Source: Myxococcales bacterium UBA1660
GTDB lineage: Bacteria > Myxococcota_A > Polyangia > Polyangiales > Houyiibacteriaceae
Length of the DNA: 64,000 bases
NCBI GenBank assembly: GCA_002320815.1
Contig: DCLA01000068.1
Location: forward strand, 62,001-126,000
Direction of reading: 5' to 3'
Within the stretch, counting starts at the first letter, position 1; every line of letters starts with the position of its first letter. The position numbers and the translations under genes were made by a program. The notes under the pieces were generated by a model that ran no database searches, was not told the origin of the DNA, and saw nothing but the letters and a program-made list of their open reading frames with translations. Below, piece by piece: positions 18,201-28,686 of this stretch.

Positions 18201-18483
18201 GGAGATCCGAGCGGTCGATGAGGATGATGACCGGGACCACCCGGGTGATGGGGTGCTCGCCGAGGCCCTTCAGGACCGCGTCGTGGTCCTTGGCGGCGTC
18301 GCCCACCAAGAGGATCACGTCGGGCGCGGCGGCCATGGCGGCCGCGGTGGCGGCTTCCTTGCCGGCCGCCTCGGCGAAGGTCGCGTGGCGCTCCAGGCCC
18401 GCCTCGATGGCCTCCCACATGGGCTCCCCGGTACCGACGACCAGCAGCGTCGGGAGCTCATCGGTCGACGTCGGGCTCACCAC
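15256..18483 (-). CDS. pseudo-receiver/DUF4388 (PATAN)/TPR membrane-spanning regulator
   Basis: A 1075-residue multidomain protein. Residues 10-125 form a receiver-like fold without a proper phosphoacceptor Asp. About 135-210 is a DUF4388/PATAN-type domain (GELGETSLEEVLGILRSE). 232-345 is a second receiver-like domain with the acidic pocket EDD (238-240) but Glu at the acceptor position (E282). A further PATAN-like helical part follows (LGPSRLLRALASAGRTI), then about 370 residues of Pro/Ala-rich linker, one membrane helix (835-857), an acidic linker, and C-terminal TPRs (about 965-1075). It may link cytoplasmic signalling to an envelope TPR scaffold. Promoter: TTGCCC, 17 bases, CATCCT, nine bases before GTG 18483. 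GTG 18480 is an alternative start. Confidence 0.8.
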   Translation of the reverse strand: MVSPTSTDELPTLLVVGTGEPMWEAIEAGLERHATFAEAAGKEAATAAAMAAAPDVILLVGDAAKDHDAVLKGLGEHPITRVVPVIILIDRSDLRARLDASRRGVTFVERSASADQVAREIAELCRQLPERSSHTGGELGETSLEEVLGILRSELQAGILSVQTGDDGARFVLRSGRQVGQAIKDFVDRIRPLVESSDGALRYDFESADSREIPLFDPAEDDDGDLQVFRSRRLILIEDDASAADTLAQELRAHGASVVVVTSTGSGLDRARGSDPELVLVEESGLDGPTYGVLQTLRRDPALRWASLLVIRRDELLPPGQPPRMERLAKAFAPLLAADEEIARQAAELDTFDTRLEALGPSRLLRALASAGRTIRATVRHPRTLVQISFAEGLIAGAEARRPGQSRNEAIGGPKALAALLAIGSGRVRVEARAAPATANVLAPPADALAQAARETPPIKPSMPPPPRMPARPSQPPQALLAQLEQVIDDLKASGMIHNTGAFSAIQHDEFDEDEPTSVAQVPESLRRLARLPDAAPLPRPEPRAPASTGPSAGAPAPSGPPRSVPVPPRAPGAPPKLAVPKRAIPKPVSAAKGAKIPRPAVPKPGAIPKPASIPKPAAIATTASVDGASGAGAASSADAAAIPAPTGRSRKARKKTLVGMAAPVMDAPSAPPAAPPVVPPPAAAPQPAPEPPASMEPGPAAPGLLDASTDVGGWEVPAGTGDRPTPMLGDALAPADLDPDGLLDQAPVTSSASEALDGDAFHAPLDALENSTTNPSVPMAPAPIVPPPTAAPAAMPIPGVAPAALAPAAPPPRIAQTTEETLPLAASEKPNRTGLFILAAVVLLGVLGAAAFVLFGDEDPAVATAGSGPLATPEPSPTAEAQDEPVAPTVADGPTDPVPTEAEPAEAEPEPAGESEEEAPPEDEELEPEEVEAADAEEAVDAEEHADGEDPEAEGGAPRTRAEQLDALVNAGNFFRGRRRYALAERRYESALRMSPSNARALTGIALVSIAQRKPNDAVRYARRLVRARSGSAGARVILGDALALDGDRAGARREYRKALELNPRHSGARRRLR

Positions 18484-18492
18484 TACGCGGTA

Positions 18493-18521
18493 GGATGCCG
18501 AAAGGCGGTCCGTTAGGGCAA
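18493..18521 (-). promoter_or_regulatory. promoter of the pseudo-receiver gene
   Basis: On the minus strand TTGCCC (18521-18516), a 17-base spacer, then CATCCT (18498-18493), nine bases before the GTG start. The same -35 hexamer recurs at 33988-33993 and 34029-34034. Confidence 0.5.
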
Positions 18522-18580
18522 GTTCGACTCGCGCGAAGCGACCACCGGCATGGGGCCCCGGAATGGGGTCAGCGGGGTCT

Positions 18581-19588
18581 TCAGTCCCCCTTGCGGGGGC
18601 GCCAGAGGTCGTCGACGAACCAGCCCCGCTGGTCTTCGAAGCGGGACACCTGCACGAAGCCGCTGTCCTCGGCGAGCGAGTCGATGTCGCTGCGGAGGTA
18701 CTTGTAGCTGTACTCGGTGTGGATCGCCTCCCACTCGTCGAAGCGGAAGGAACGGTCCAGCGCGCCGACCCGGACGTCCTGGGCCTCGAGGCTCACCAGG
18801 TAGCTCTTCATGGCGCCCGTGTTCACGTCGTAGGTCCCGAAGTGCCGAAAGGCGGACGGGTCGAACTCCGCGCCGAGCTCGCGGTTGATGCGGGTCAGCA
18901 GGTTCAGGTTGAAGGCCGCGGTGACGCCCTCGCGATCGTTGTAGGCCGCGAGGAGCGCCTCGATGTCCTTCTTGAGGTCGAAGCCGACGAGGACCCGGTC
19001 CTCGACGCGCAGCGCCGACCAGATGCGACCGAGGAAGCCCCGGGCCTGGGCGCGGTCGAAGTTGCCGACGTTGGAACCCAGGAAGAGGACCAGGTTGGAC
19101 CGCTCCGAGCGCTGGCGGACGAGCCACTGGAGTCCGCGGTGGTACTCGGCGACCACGCCTTCGACGCGGATGGCGGGGAGCTCCTCGCGGATGGTGGCCA
19201 CCAGCCCCCGCATCGCGCCCTCGGAGATGTCGATGGGCACGTAGGTCACATCGGCGCCGCTGGCCGCGAGGTGCCGCAGGAGGATCATCGTCTTGGCGCC
19301 GTCGCCGGCGCCGAGGTCCACCAGGTTGAACGAGCGGCCCTCCATGCATTGGAGGATCTCCGCGGCGTGCTCGGTGAGGATCGCGTGCTCGAGGTCGGTC
19401 GGGTAGTACTCCTCGAGCCGCATGATGCGCGCGAAGAGCCGGCTCCCCTCGTCGTCGTAGAAGAAGCGCGAGGGCAGCCGCTTGGGGCGGGAGCTCAGGC
19501 CCACGAGGACCTCGTAGGCCAGCTCTTCGATGTCGTTCTGGTCCTCGGCGCGCTCACCGACGACCACGTATCCCCGCTCCTCGCTCAT
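18581..19588 (-). CDS. EgtD-family SAM-dependent methyltransferase
   Basis: A 335-residue methyltransferase of the histidine N-alpha-methyltransferase (EgtD/DUF2260) family. Visible are the N-terminal family motif PSRFFYDDEGSRLFARI, the SAM-binding DLGAGDGAKT (about residue 92), VPIDISEGAM, and NLVLFLGSNVGNF. EgtD makes hercynine for ergothioneine, but no egtB, egtC or other ergothioneine gene is adjacent. The exact substrate is therefore open: histidine is the family default, and another amino acid or imidazole is possible. The start (MSEERGY) has an AAGGA-type ribosome-binding site; in-frame sequence upstream overlaps the uvrA end and looks non-coding. Confidence 0.85.
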   Translation of the reverse strand: MSEERGYVVVGERAEDQNDIEELAYEVLVGLSSRPKRLPSRFFYDDEGSRLFARIMRLEEYYPTDLEHAILTEHAAEILQCMEGRSFNLVDLGAGDGAKTMILLRHLAASGADVTYVPIDISEGAMRGLVATIREELPAIRVEGVVAEYHRGLQWLVRQRSERSNLVLFLGSNVGNFDRAQARGFLGRIWSALRVEDRVLVGFDLKKDIEALLAAYNDREGVTAAFNLNLLTRINRELGAEFDPSAFRHFGTYDVNTGAMKSYLVSLEAQDVRVGALDRSFRFDEWEAIHTEYSYKYLRSDIDSLAEDSGFVQVSRFEDQRGWFVDDLWRPRKGD

Positions 19589-19649
19589 GCCGCTTCCTTC
19601 CGCCACGGCACCGAGTCGCGACCCGGCCCGGGGCGCTACGAGAACGCCC

Positions 19650-22676
<3,027 letters not shown>

Positions 22677-22685
22677 GGGGGCCGC

Positions 22686-22713
22686 AGTCTAGATCCGACC
22701 TGTGACACGTCGA
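22686..22713 (-). promoter_or_regulatory. uvrA promoter
   Basis: Minus strand: TCGACG (22713-22708), 16-base spacer, TAGACT (22691-22686), nine bases upstream of the ATG. I could not identify a LexA-type operator nearby. Confidence 0.45.
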
Positions 22714-22782
22714 GGGGCGGCCGTGCGCTCGCGAGGGCTCGATCGGCCGAGCCGATGGAAAAATGCGGCCTTTCCGTCCGGC

Positions 22783-23361
22783 TCAGCCGGCGCCGACGGG
22801 GAGGCGGAGATCGACCAGGAGGCGGTCGGTCTCGTAGCGGACGACCTCGACCGTGGGGTCCATGCGCGCGCTCGTCCGGACGATGCCGGTGAGCACCCCC
22901 AGGATGTAGTGTCGATAGAGGGCGTCGCCGTAGAAGGGGAAGCGGCCGTAGGCGATCTGTGTACGCTCGCGGGTCTGGTCGACTTCGGTCGTCGCCGGGC
23001 CCCGGCGGATGATCTTCCACAAGGTCGGCAGGCGCCGGAGGACGAAGGCGTTGGAGCTCATCTGCAGGATGAGGCGGGCGAACTTGTGCACGCCGAGGAC
23101 GGTGATGTCCGCGATCACGCCCTGGTACCGGCGGAGGTCCCCGCTGCACACCGTCTCGTGGAGGGCGTGGAGCATCGACTGGTGGATCGTCTCGGGGTGC
23201 CAGATCGACGGGAGCGGGTCGGCGACCTCCCGGGCGTGCTCCGGCGGCATCGCGTCGAGGAGCCGCTGGTAGCTCGCTTCGCCATGAGCGTCCGTCAGCC
23301 AGTCTCGGACGGTCACGAAGACGTTGCCTTTGACCAGGTGCTCGGAGTCGGACGGCGACAC
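22783..23361 (-). CDS. hypothetical protein, possibly DUF2378/TIGR02265-like
   Basis: A 192-residue soluble helical protein (MSPSDSEHLVKGNVF...). The size, helical character and a final beta segment (VEVVRYETDRLLVDLRLPV) are reminiscent of the Myxococcales-restricted DUF2378/TIGR02265 family, whose fold resembles haem-NO-binding proteins, but I cannot confirm this by eye. It begins nine bases after the stop of the upstream gene at 23371 and so is probably its operon partner. No signal peptide. Confidence 0.6.
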   Translation of the reverse strand: MSPSDSEHLVKGNVFVTVRDWLTDAHGEASYQRLLDAMPPEHAREVADPLPSIWHPETIHQSMLHALHETVCSGDLRRYQGVIADITVLGVHKFARLILQMSSNAFVLRRLPTLWKIIRRGPATTEVDQTRERTQIAYGRFPFYGDALYRHYILGVLTGIVRTSARMDPTVEVVRYETDRLLVDLRLPVGAG

Positions 23362-23370
23362 GCCCGGATC

Positions 23371-24291
23371 CTAGTGGTCCCCATCGGGGGCGCCAGCCGG
23401 CGCACGGGGATTCGCGACCCGCCAGAGGACGGCGGCGGGGGAGGTCTGGCCCCGGTAGCGATCGTCGGCCGCGAGGAGCAGTCCGTCGGGCCCGCGAGCG
23501 ATCCCCTCGAGGTTCGCGCCTCCCGGCCCGGCGACCCAGTCGTCCCAGCGCTCGATCACGCGCGGGGACACCCGCGACCCGCCGGGCCCGAGCACCCAGT
23601 GCAGCACGCGAGTGACGCCGAAGTGCCGCTCGATGGCCAGCCCCTCGATCCCGGCGCGACTCGGCCAGCAATCGAGTCCGCTGATCTTCCCGGTCGGCGA
23701 CGAGAGGTTCAGGGTGTGGTGCCGCCAGGTCCCCGAGGGCGCGCGTACGGCCAGATGGGCGACGCGGGCGCCCGAGTCGGTGCTGACGGCCTCGCTGGCG
23801 GCCACCAGGGCGCCCCCCGCCGCGCAGAGCCCCTCCACCCCGGCATCGGGAATCCCCGCGACGTGCGGCGGGAAGGGGACCCGCTCGGCGCGCACGACCC
23901 GGAACCCATCGGCGACCTCGGCGACCTCGAGGATCAGGTCGTGGGAGCGGCCGCTGGTCTCGGCCTCGGTGCCCACCGCGAAGCGACCCGGTGCCAACCA
24001 CGCGATTGCCTCGGCCTCCAGTCCCTCGGGCATCCCGTCGAGCGGGTGGGCCTGCCAGCGACCGCCGAAGGACCAGAGCTGGCGGTCGTGTTCGGGGACC
24101 GCCCAGGGCTGGCCCCGGTCGTCGGTGGTCAGACCGCTGAGGGCCTGCCCGGCGGGGATCTGGGCCGCGAAGGGGGCCGGCGTCGAGATGGCGGGCGAGC
24201 GAGCAGGGAGGGCGAACGCGGCGAGGAGACCGCCGACGACCAGCCAGCTCCCGCCGCGCCCCGGGCCTTCGGGCGTCGTCGACACCGTCAT
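23371..24291 (-). CDS. exported propeller-like protein (phytase/esterase-like)
   Basis: A 306-residue protein with an N-terminal hydrophobic segment (GGSWLVVGGLLAAFALPA, residues 12-29), likely a signal peptide or anchor. The rest consists of repeating Trp/Gly/Asp strands (LSGLTTDDRGQPWAV, GLEAEAIAWLAPGRFAVGTE, NLEGIARGPDGLLLAADDRY), the pattern of phytase-like or SdiA-regulated-type beta-propellers. The role is unknown. The ATG at 24291 was chosen because sequence further upstream belongs to the divergent response-regulator promoter region. It is followed after nine bases by the gene at 22783. Confidence 0.65.
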   Translation of the reverse strand: MTVSTTPEGPGRGGSWLVVGGLLAAFALPARSPAISTPAPFAAQIPAGQALSGLTTDDRGQPWAVPEHDRQLWSFGGRWQAHPLDGMPEGLEAEAIAWLAPGRFAVGTEAETSGRSHDLILEVAEVADGFRVVRAERVPFPPHVAGIPDAGVEGLCAAGGALVAASEAVSTDSGARVAHLAVRAPSGTWRHHTLNLSSPTGKISGLDCWPSRAGIEGLAIERHFGVTRVLHWVLGPGGSRVSPRVIERWDDWVAGPGGANLEGIARGPDGLLLAADDRYRGQTSPAAVLWRVANPRAPAGAPDGDH

Positions 24292-24450
24292 CCGAGGGGC
24301 GTGGGGCGAGGCGGGGTCCGGCGGCAGCGGGGTCGGGGAGTTCGGTCGAGTTCCATGGTCTTTCGGTGGACGCCGACCCTCGGGCCCGGACCTGAACGAA
24401 CGCCGAACGGGCCGGTGTGTGGCCCGCGCTCGAGGCGCTAGAGTGGGGAG

Positions 24451-25110
24451 GTGCACGTCCTCGTCGTCGACGATCAGCCGGAGGTGAGGGACCTGCTGGA
24501 GCAGGCCCTCGAGCGGGAGCGTCACCGGGTCTCGGTGGCGGAGTCGCTGAGCTCGGCGCGGGAGCAGCTCGAGATGGACCCCCCGGACGTGATCGTCCTC
24601 GACGTCGAGCTGCCGGACGGCAGCGGCCTCGACCTCTGCCGCCGCCTGCGGAAGCGGGACGACTGGACGCCGATCCTCCTGCTCACCGCGCATGGCGAGG
24701 TGCGGCATCGGGTCGAGGGGCTCGACGCCGGGGCCGACGACTTCCTGCCGAAGCCCTTCGCGATCGCCGAGCTCCGGGCGCGGGTGCGGGCGCTCCTGCG
24801 CCGGGGGCCCATCGCGCGCCGGGACGTGGTCCGGGTGGGCGACGTCGACCTGGATCTCGGCGCCTGCCTCGCGCTCCGCGGCGGCGAGGAGGCGCCGGTG
24901 ACGGCCAAGGAGTGGTCGATCCTGCAGTTCCTCGCCGCGCGCCGCGGGCGGGTGGCCAGCCGGGGAGCGATCCTGGAGGCCATTTGGGGCGAGGTCAGCG
25001 ACCGGACCAACGCGTCGCTCGAGGTGCTGGTGGCGCGGATCCGGCGAAAGCTGGGGACGGAGATCATCCGGACCGTGCGGGGCGAAGGCTATGCGCTCGG
25101 CGCCGCCTGA
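24451..25110 (+). CDS. OmpR/PhoB-type response regulator
   Basis: A 219-residue regulator: receiver domain (acidic pair DD at residues 7-8, phosphoacceptor D51, K101 in LPKPF) and a C-terminal winged helix (TAKEWSILQFLAARRG, NASLEVLVARIRRKLG, IIRTVRGEGYALG). It pairs with the overlapping histidine kinase. It resembles QseB/PmrA-like regulators in length. The GTG start abuts GGGGAG, too close for a normal ribosome-binding site, while TAGAGT ends six bases before it, so a leaderless mRNA is likely. Targets are unknown; the PAP2 phosphatase just downstream is a candidate. Confidence 0.94.
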   Translation: MHVLVVDDQPEVRDLLEQALERERHRVSVAESLSSAREQLEMDPPDVIVLDVELPDGSGLDLCRRLRKRDDWTPILLLTAHGEVRHRVEGLDAGADDFLPKPFAIAELRARVRALLRRGPIARRDVVRVGDVDLDLGACLALRGGEEAPVTAKEWSILQFLAARRGRVASRGAILEAIWGEVSDRTNASLEVLVARIRRKLGTEIIRTVRGEGYALGAA

Positions 25111-26536
25111 GCCGAGCGCGCCGCGAAGCCTGGGTCGGCGAATGGTCTGGATGAGCCTGATGGCGGCCGTCGCCGGCGCCGCGGTGGCCTCGTTGGGCTC
25201 GGCCCTCACCGCCACCGAGTTGCTCCTGCTCCAGGAGGAGGGGATCGCGCTCCGGGCGGCGGCGCGGCTCTCGGAAGAGACCATCGAGGAGCGCGAGGAG
25301 ACCATCCGCGAGCTGGGCGGTCACTTCGCCGACGATGGCGACGACGACCTCTCCGCGCTGGAGCGGATGGACCAGCTGGGCGCGATCGCCGGCAGCGACG
25401 CCATCCTGGAGCTCTCGCTATTGGACGAGCTGGAGGACGTGGACCTGCCCCGGCCGCGCGCCCGGATCGACGTGGACGGGGTCCTCCTCGCCGGCGACCC
25501 CAGCCTGCCCCGACCGCGCGTGGGCGATTGCATCGGGTTCGAGCGCGCGGATGGCCACGCCCGCGCATGCGCGGTGCCGTTCGAGGAGGGCGTCCTGGTG
25601 CTCTCGATGAGCACCCTGCTCAGCGATGCGCGGCCGGAGATCATGGGCTGGTCCGTCGTCGTCGGGTTCCTGGTGGCGGCGGTCCTCGGCTGGGCGGGGA
25701 GCCGAGTGCTGGCCACGTGGGGACTCGGGCCCCTCGCGACGCTCCGGGATCGAATGGCGCGCATCGAACCGGGGGCGTCCTCGGCGGCCCTGGGGGATCC
25801 CCTGGAGCACGAGGAGCTGGAGCAAGTGCGCCGCGGCGTGGCCGAGTTGGTGGACCGCCTCGGCGAGGCCCTCCACGATGCCACCCGCTTCTCTTCGCGG
25901 GCCGCGCACGAGCTGCGGACGCCGCTGACGACCATCGCCGGCGAGCTGGAGCTGATGGCGGAGGCCGCGGACGCCGAAAGGCGGACCGAACTCGGCCACG
26001 TGCGCGCCCAGGTCACCGACCTGATGCAGCTCGTCGAACGGCTGCTCATCCTGGCCGACCCCACCCACGTCGAGGTCGGCGAGACCGTGGACCTCGCCGA
26101 CGTGGTCGACGCGGTCTGCGAGCGCCTGGATCCGGAGGCGGCGGCGCGGGTCACGGTGACCTGCGCCGAGGACGTCCTGGTCCGCGGCGACGCGCCGTTG
26201 CTCCGGGCGTTGGTGACCAATGCGGTCGAGAACGCGCTGAAGTTCTCCGAGGGGGCGGTGCGGGTGAACGTGGACGACGTCGGCGCGCCGCGCATCACCG
26301 TGGAGGACTCCGGTCCCGGCATCGACGCCTCCGAGCGGGCGCTGGTTCGGGACCACTTCCAGCGGGGCGAACGAGCGCGCCGGGAAGGTCTACCCGGTCA
26401 CGGGATCGGCCTGACGCTCATGGACCACGTGGCCCGAGTGCATGGAGGGAGCCTGCGGATCGTCGCGCGAGAGCCGGGGGGGACACGCGTCGAGGTGCGC
26501 CTGCCGCCGTGGCGTCCCGCGAGCGTCGGTCGCTGA
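25091..26536 (+). CDS. sensor histidine kinase
   Basis: A 481-residue inner-membrane kinase. Two membrane helices (about 19-42 and 187-205) flank a periplasmic sensor domain of about 145 residues. Then come a HAMP-like region, a dimerisation/phosphoacceptor domain with RAAHELRTPLT (H273), and a catalytic ATPase domain (N box TNAVENALKF, G1 VEDSGPGID, G2 GHGIGLTL). It overlaps the response-regulator gene by 20 bases. The sensor region is rich in acidic residues (DDGDDDLSALE), which could suggest cation sensing; this is an inference only. Confidence 0.93.
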   Translation: MRSAPPEPSAPRSLGRRMVWMSLMAAVAGAAVASLGSALTATELLLLQEEGIALRAAARLSEETIEEREETIRELGGHFADDGDDDLSALERMDQLGAIAGSDAILELSLLDELEDVDLPRPRARIDVDGVLLAGDPSLPRPRVGDCIGFERADGHARACAVPFEEGVLVLSMSTLLSDARPEIMGWSVVVGFLVAAVLGWAGSRVLATWGLGPLATLRDRMARIEPGASSAALGDPLEHEELEQVRRGVAELVDRLGEALHDATRFSSRAAHELRTPLTTIAGELELMAEAADAERRTELGHVRAQVTDLMQLVERLLILADPTHVEVGETVDLADVVDAVCERLDPEAAARVTVTCAEDVLVRGDAPLLRALVTNAVENALKFSEGAVRVNVDDVGAPRITVEDSGPGIDASERALVRDHFQRGERARREGLPGHGIGLTLMDHVARVHGGSLRIVAREPGGTRVEVRLPPWRPASVGR

Positions 26537-26586
26537 GGGCCCATTTGGGTTCCGTTCAGGAGGGCGCTACACCCTGCCTCGTTCCG

Positions 26587-27552
26587 ATGCGAGACCCCCG
26601 TAGTGCGCCGTTCTTCCTACTGGTCTTCCTCTCCTTCGCCTCGACCGCGGTCGGGCAGACGCGGTCGACCACCCCCGAGACCCCGGACGCAGGTCTCCAC
26701 GAACCGGGTTCGGAAAGCGGTCTCGATGAACCGAGTACCGCGGCGGCAGAAGAACCGGGTCCAGCGGTCGCCGCGGAAGAACCGGGTGCGGCGGTTCGCC
26801 GAGAGGCCCCTTCGGAGAGCCCCAGCCGGGACGAGGACGAACTCGAGTGGTGGCCTTGGCTCGTGGCTGCCCCCATCTTGGGGGTGGCGCTGGCGGTCGA
26901 GCTCCTCCACGAGCCGACCGAGGCCTTCTACACCTCGGCCGGTCCCGTCGATCAGGGCTTCGAGCCCTGGGTGATGGACACCAGCCGGGGGCGCCTCCGG
27001 GCCGCTCGGGCCAGCGACGCGCTCCTGATGGTCGCCCTCGCCGCCCCGGTGGCCGACGCCATCTTCGCCGCCCGGCCGGGGGCCAGTCGCTCCCGGGACA
27101 CCTACCGGCTCCTCACCGGGGACGCCTTGGCCTTTGCCACCCAGGCCGCCTTGGTCACCGTGACCAAGAGCGCGCTTCGGCGCGCACGACCGTACAACCA
27201 TCGCTGCGACGGAACCGTGGACGTCGAGGACTGTGGATCCCGAAGCCGCTATCGCGGGTTCGTCAGCGGCCACACCGCGGCGGCGTTCACGGGCGCGTCG
27301 CTGGTCTGTGCGCACCAGCGGCTCCGGGGCCGGTCGGCGCTGGGGACCCTCGAGTGCGTCGCCTCGCTGGCCCTGGCCAGCGTCGTCGGGGCGCTGCGCA
27401 TCGCGGCCGAGAAGCACTACTTCGCCGACGTCGTCGGCGGAGCCGTCGTCGGCTTCCTCTCCGGCTTCGTCATGCCGGTCGTGGTGTACCCCCGGGCGCT
27501 CCCACCGGTGGAACGTCCGGTCGCCGAGGGCGACGGGCCGCGGGCGTTCTGA
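26587..27552 (+). CDS. PAP2-family membrane phosphatase
   Basis: A 321-residue protein with a signal peptide (cut near STAVGQ), an acidic Glu/Pro-rich linker containing several EEPG repeats, and a type 2 phosphatidic acid phosphatase domain. The three catalytic motifs are present: KSALRRARP (C1), SGHT (C2), and RIAAEKHYFAD (C3; Arg, His and Asp in place). It probably dephosphorylates a lipid phosphate or undecaprenyl pyrophosphate on the periplasmic side. It starts 50 bases after the kinase stop, so it may share the two-component transcript or be its target, as seen for lipid-modifying genes beside PmrAB-like systems. Confidence 0.88.
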   Translation: MRDPRSAPFFLLVFLSFASTAVGQTRSTTPETPDAGLHEPGSESGLDEPSTAAAEEPGPAVAAEEPGAAVRREAPSESPSRDEDELEWWPWLVAAPILGVALAVELLHEPTEAFYTSAGPVDQGFEPWVMDTSRGRLRAARASDALLMVALAAPVADAIFAARPGASRSRDTYRLLTGDALAFATQAALVTVTKSALRRARPYNHRCDGTVDVEDCGSRSRYRGFVSGHTAAAFTGASLVCAHQRLRGRSALGTLECVASLALASVVGALRIAAEKHYFADVVGGAVVGFLSGFVMPVVVYPRALPPVERPVAEGDGPRAF

Positions 27553-27567
27553 ACCGCGCCCGACGGC

Positions 27568-28668
27568 TCAGCGGGCGGCGCGCTCGGCGCAGCGGTCGAT
27601 GAGGGCCAGCTCCGTGGCATCGCGCCCGGCCCGTCGGCTCGCCGCGCAGTGAGCCGCCACCTCCCGGGCCTCCGCCGGCTGACCCAGGGCGTCCAGGATG
27701 TCCGCGTGCAGCATCTCGCTGGCCAACCCCGTGCGGCCGTAGCGCCCGAGGCGTTCGAGGGCCTCGACGGGCCGCCCCGCGCGGAGAGCCGCCGACGCCT
27801 CCGGCAGCGCGGTGAAAGGACCCTCGCAGCGCACGGCGCGATGGGGCATGGCCGAAGAGCACCAGCCCCGGAGGGATTCGCAGCGCTCGGCGGCCGCCGG
27901 GTAGTCGCCGCGATTCAGCGCGCGGATGGCGAGGTTGGCTCCCGCGCGGCAGCGGACATCCTGGGTGACATCGGTGTCGGCGAAGAGGGCTTCCAGCGCC
28001 GGGCGCGCTTCCGCGGAGGGAAGGGCGACGGCGCGGGCGAGGTCCCGGCGCTCCGCATCCCGCCGATAGCCCGGAGTCAGTCCCGCCACCGCCAAGCCAG
28101 CGATGGCCACGGCGATGCCCGCGTGGACCCAGAGGTCCCAGGGATGCGAGGGCGAGGCTTCCTCTCGAACGATGGCCTCGATCGCGCGCAGGTCGGGGTC
28201 CTCTTCTTCGAGGATGGCCAGGGCGCGGCGCAGGGCGCCCGTCGGGTCGTTCAGCCAGAGGGGGTGGACCTCGACGGCGCGGCCCTCGGCGCCGTGGAGG
28301 ATGGTGACCGGGTAGCTGCCTCCTCGTTGGCGCCGCCGGATGCGCTCCACCCGGGTGATGGCGTCCCACCGGATCGAGCCGTCGCGGAAGACGCCGGCGA
28401 CCCGCAGCGTCTCGGCGCCGAGCCACGCGGTCTCGTAGCGGACCAGGCGCCACGCCAGCAGCGGCGCCAGAGGCACCAGCACGAGCGCGAGCAGGGCCAG
28501 CGGGTCCTCCATGCCGTAGTGGACCCGCACCGCCGCCCCGACCGCGAGGGACAGGACGATGGCCAGGAACGACCAGAGGCAGAGACCGATGAGGACGTTC
28601 CGACCCGTCCGGGGACGGAGTTCGAGGGTCGCCGTGGTCGGGGCGGGCTTCGCGGAGCGCCGGTACAC
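27568..28668 (-). CDS. membrane protein with PH-like domain and helical repeats
   Basis: A 366-residue protein. Two membrane helices (about 28-47 and 57-75) are followed by a PH-like module (ETAWLGAETLRVAGVFRDG, SIRWDAITRVERIRRR), a third helix (about 184-202), and a TPR-like helical C-terminus (residues 215-366, Ala/Arg/Glu-rich with Cys residues). Function is unknown; the layout suits a bacterial PH-domain membrane protein. The start is GTG at 28668; TACCGT ends seven bases before it (leaderless geometry). It lies 18 bases from the end of the aldehyde dehydrogenase gene on the same strand. Confidence 0.7.
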   Translation of the reverse strand: MYRRSAKPAPTTATLELRPRTGRNVLIGLCLWSFLAIVLSLAVGAAVRVHYGMEDPLALLALVLVPLAPLLAWRLVRYETAWLGAETLRVAGVFRDGSIRWDAITRVERIRRRQRGGSYPVTILHGAEGRAVEVHPLWLNDPTGALRRALAILEEEDPDLRAIEAIVREEASPSHPWDLWVHAGIAVAIAGLAVAGLTPGYRRDAERRDLARAVALPSAEARPALEALFADTDVTQDVRCRAGANLAIRALNRGDYPAAAERCESLRGWCSSAMPHRAVRCEGPFTALPEASAALRAGRPVEALERLGRYGRTGLASEMLHADILDALGQPAEAREVAAHCAASRRAGRDATELALIDRCAERAAR

Positions 28669-28686
28669 GCCGCCGACGGTACCCGA

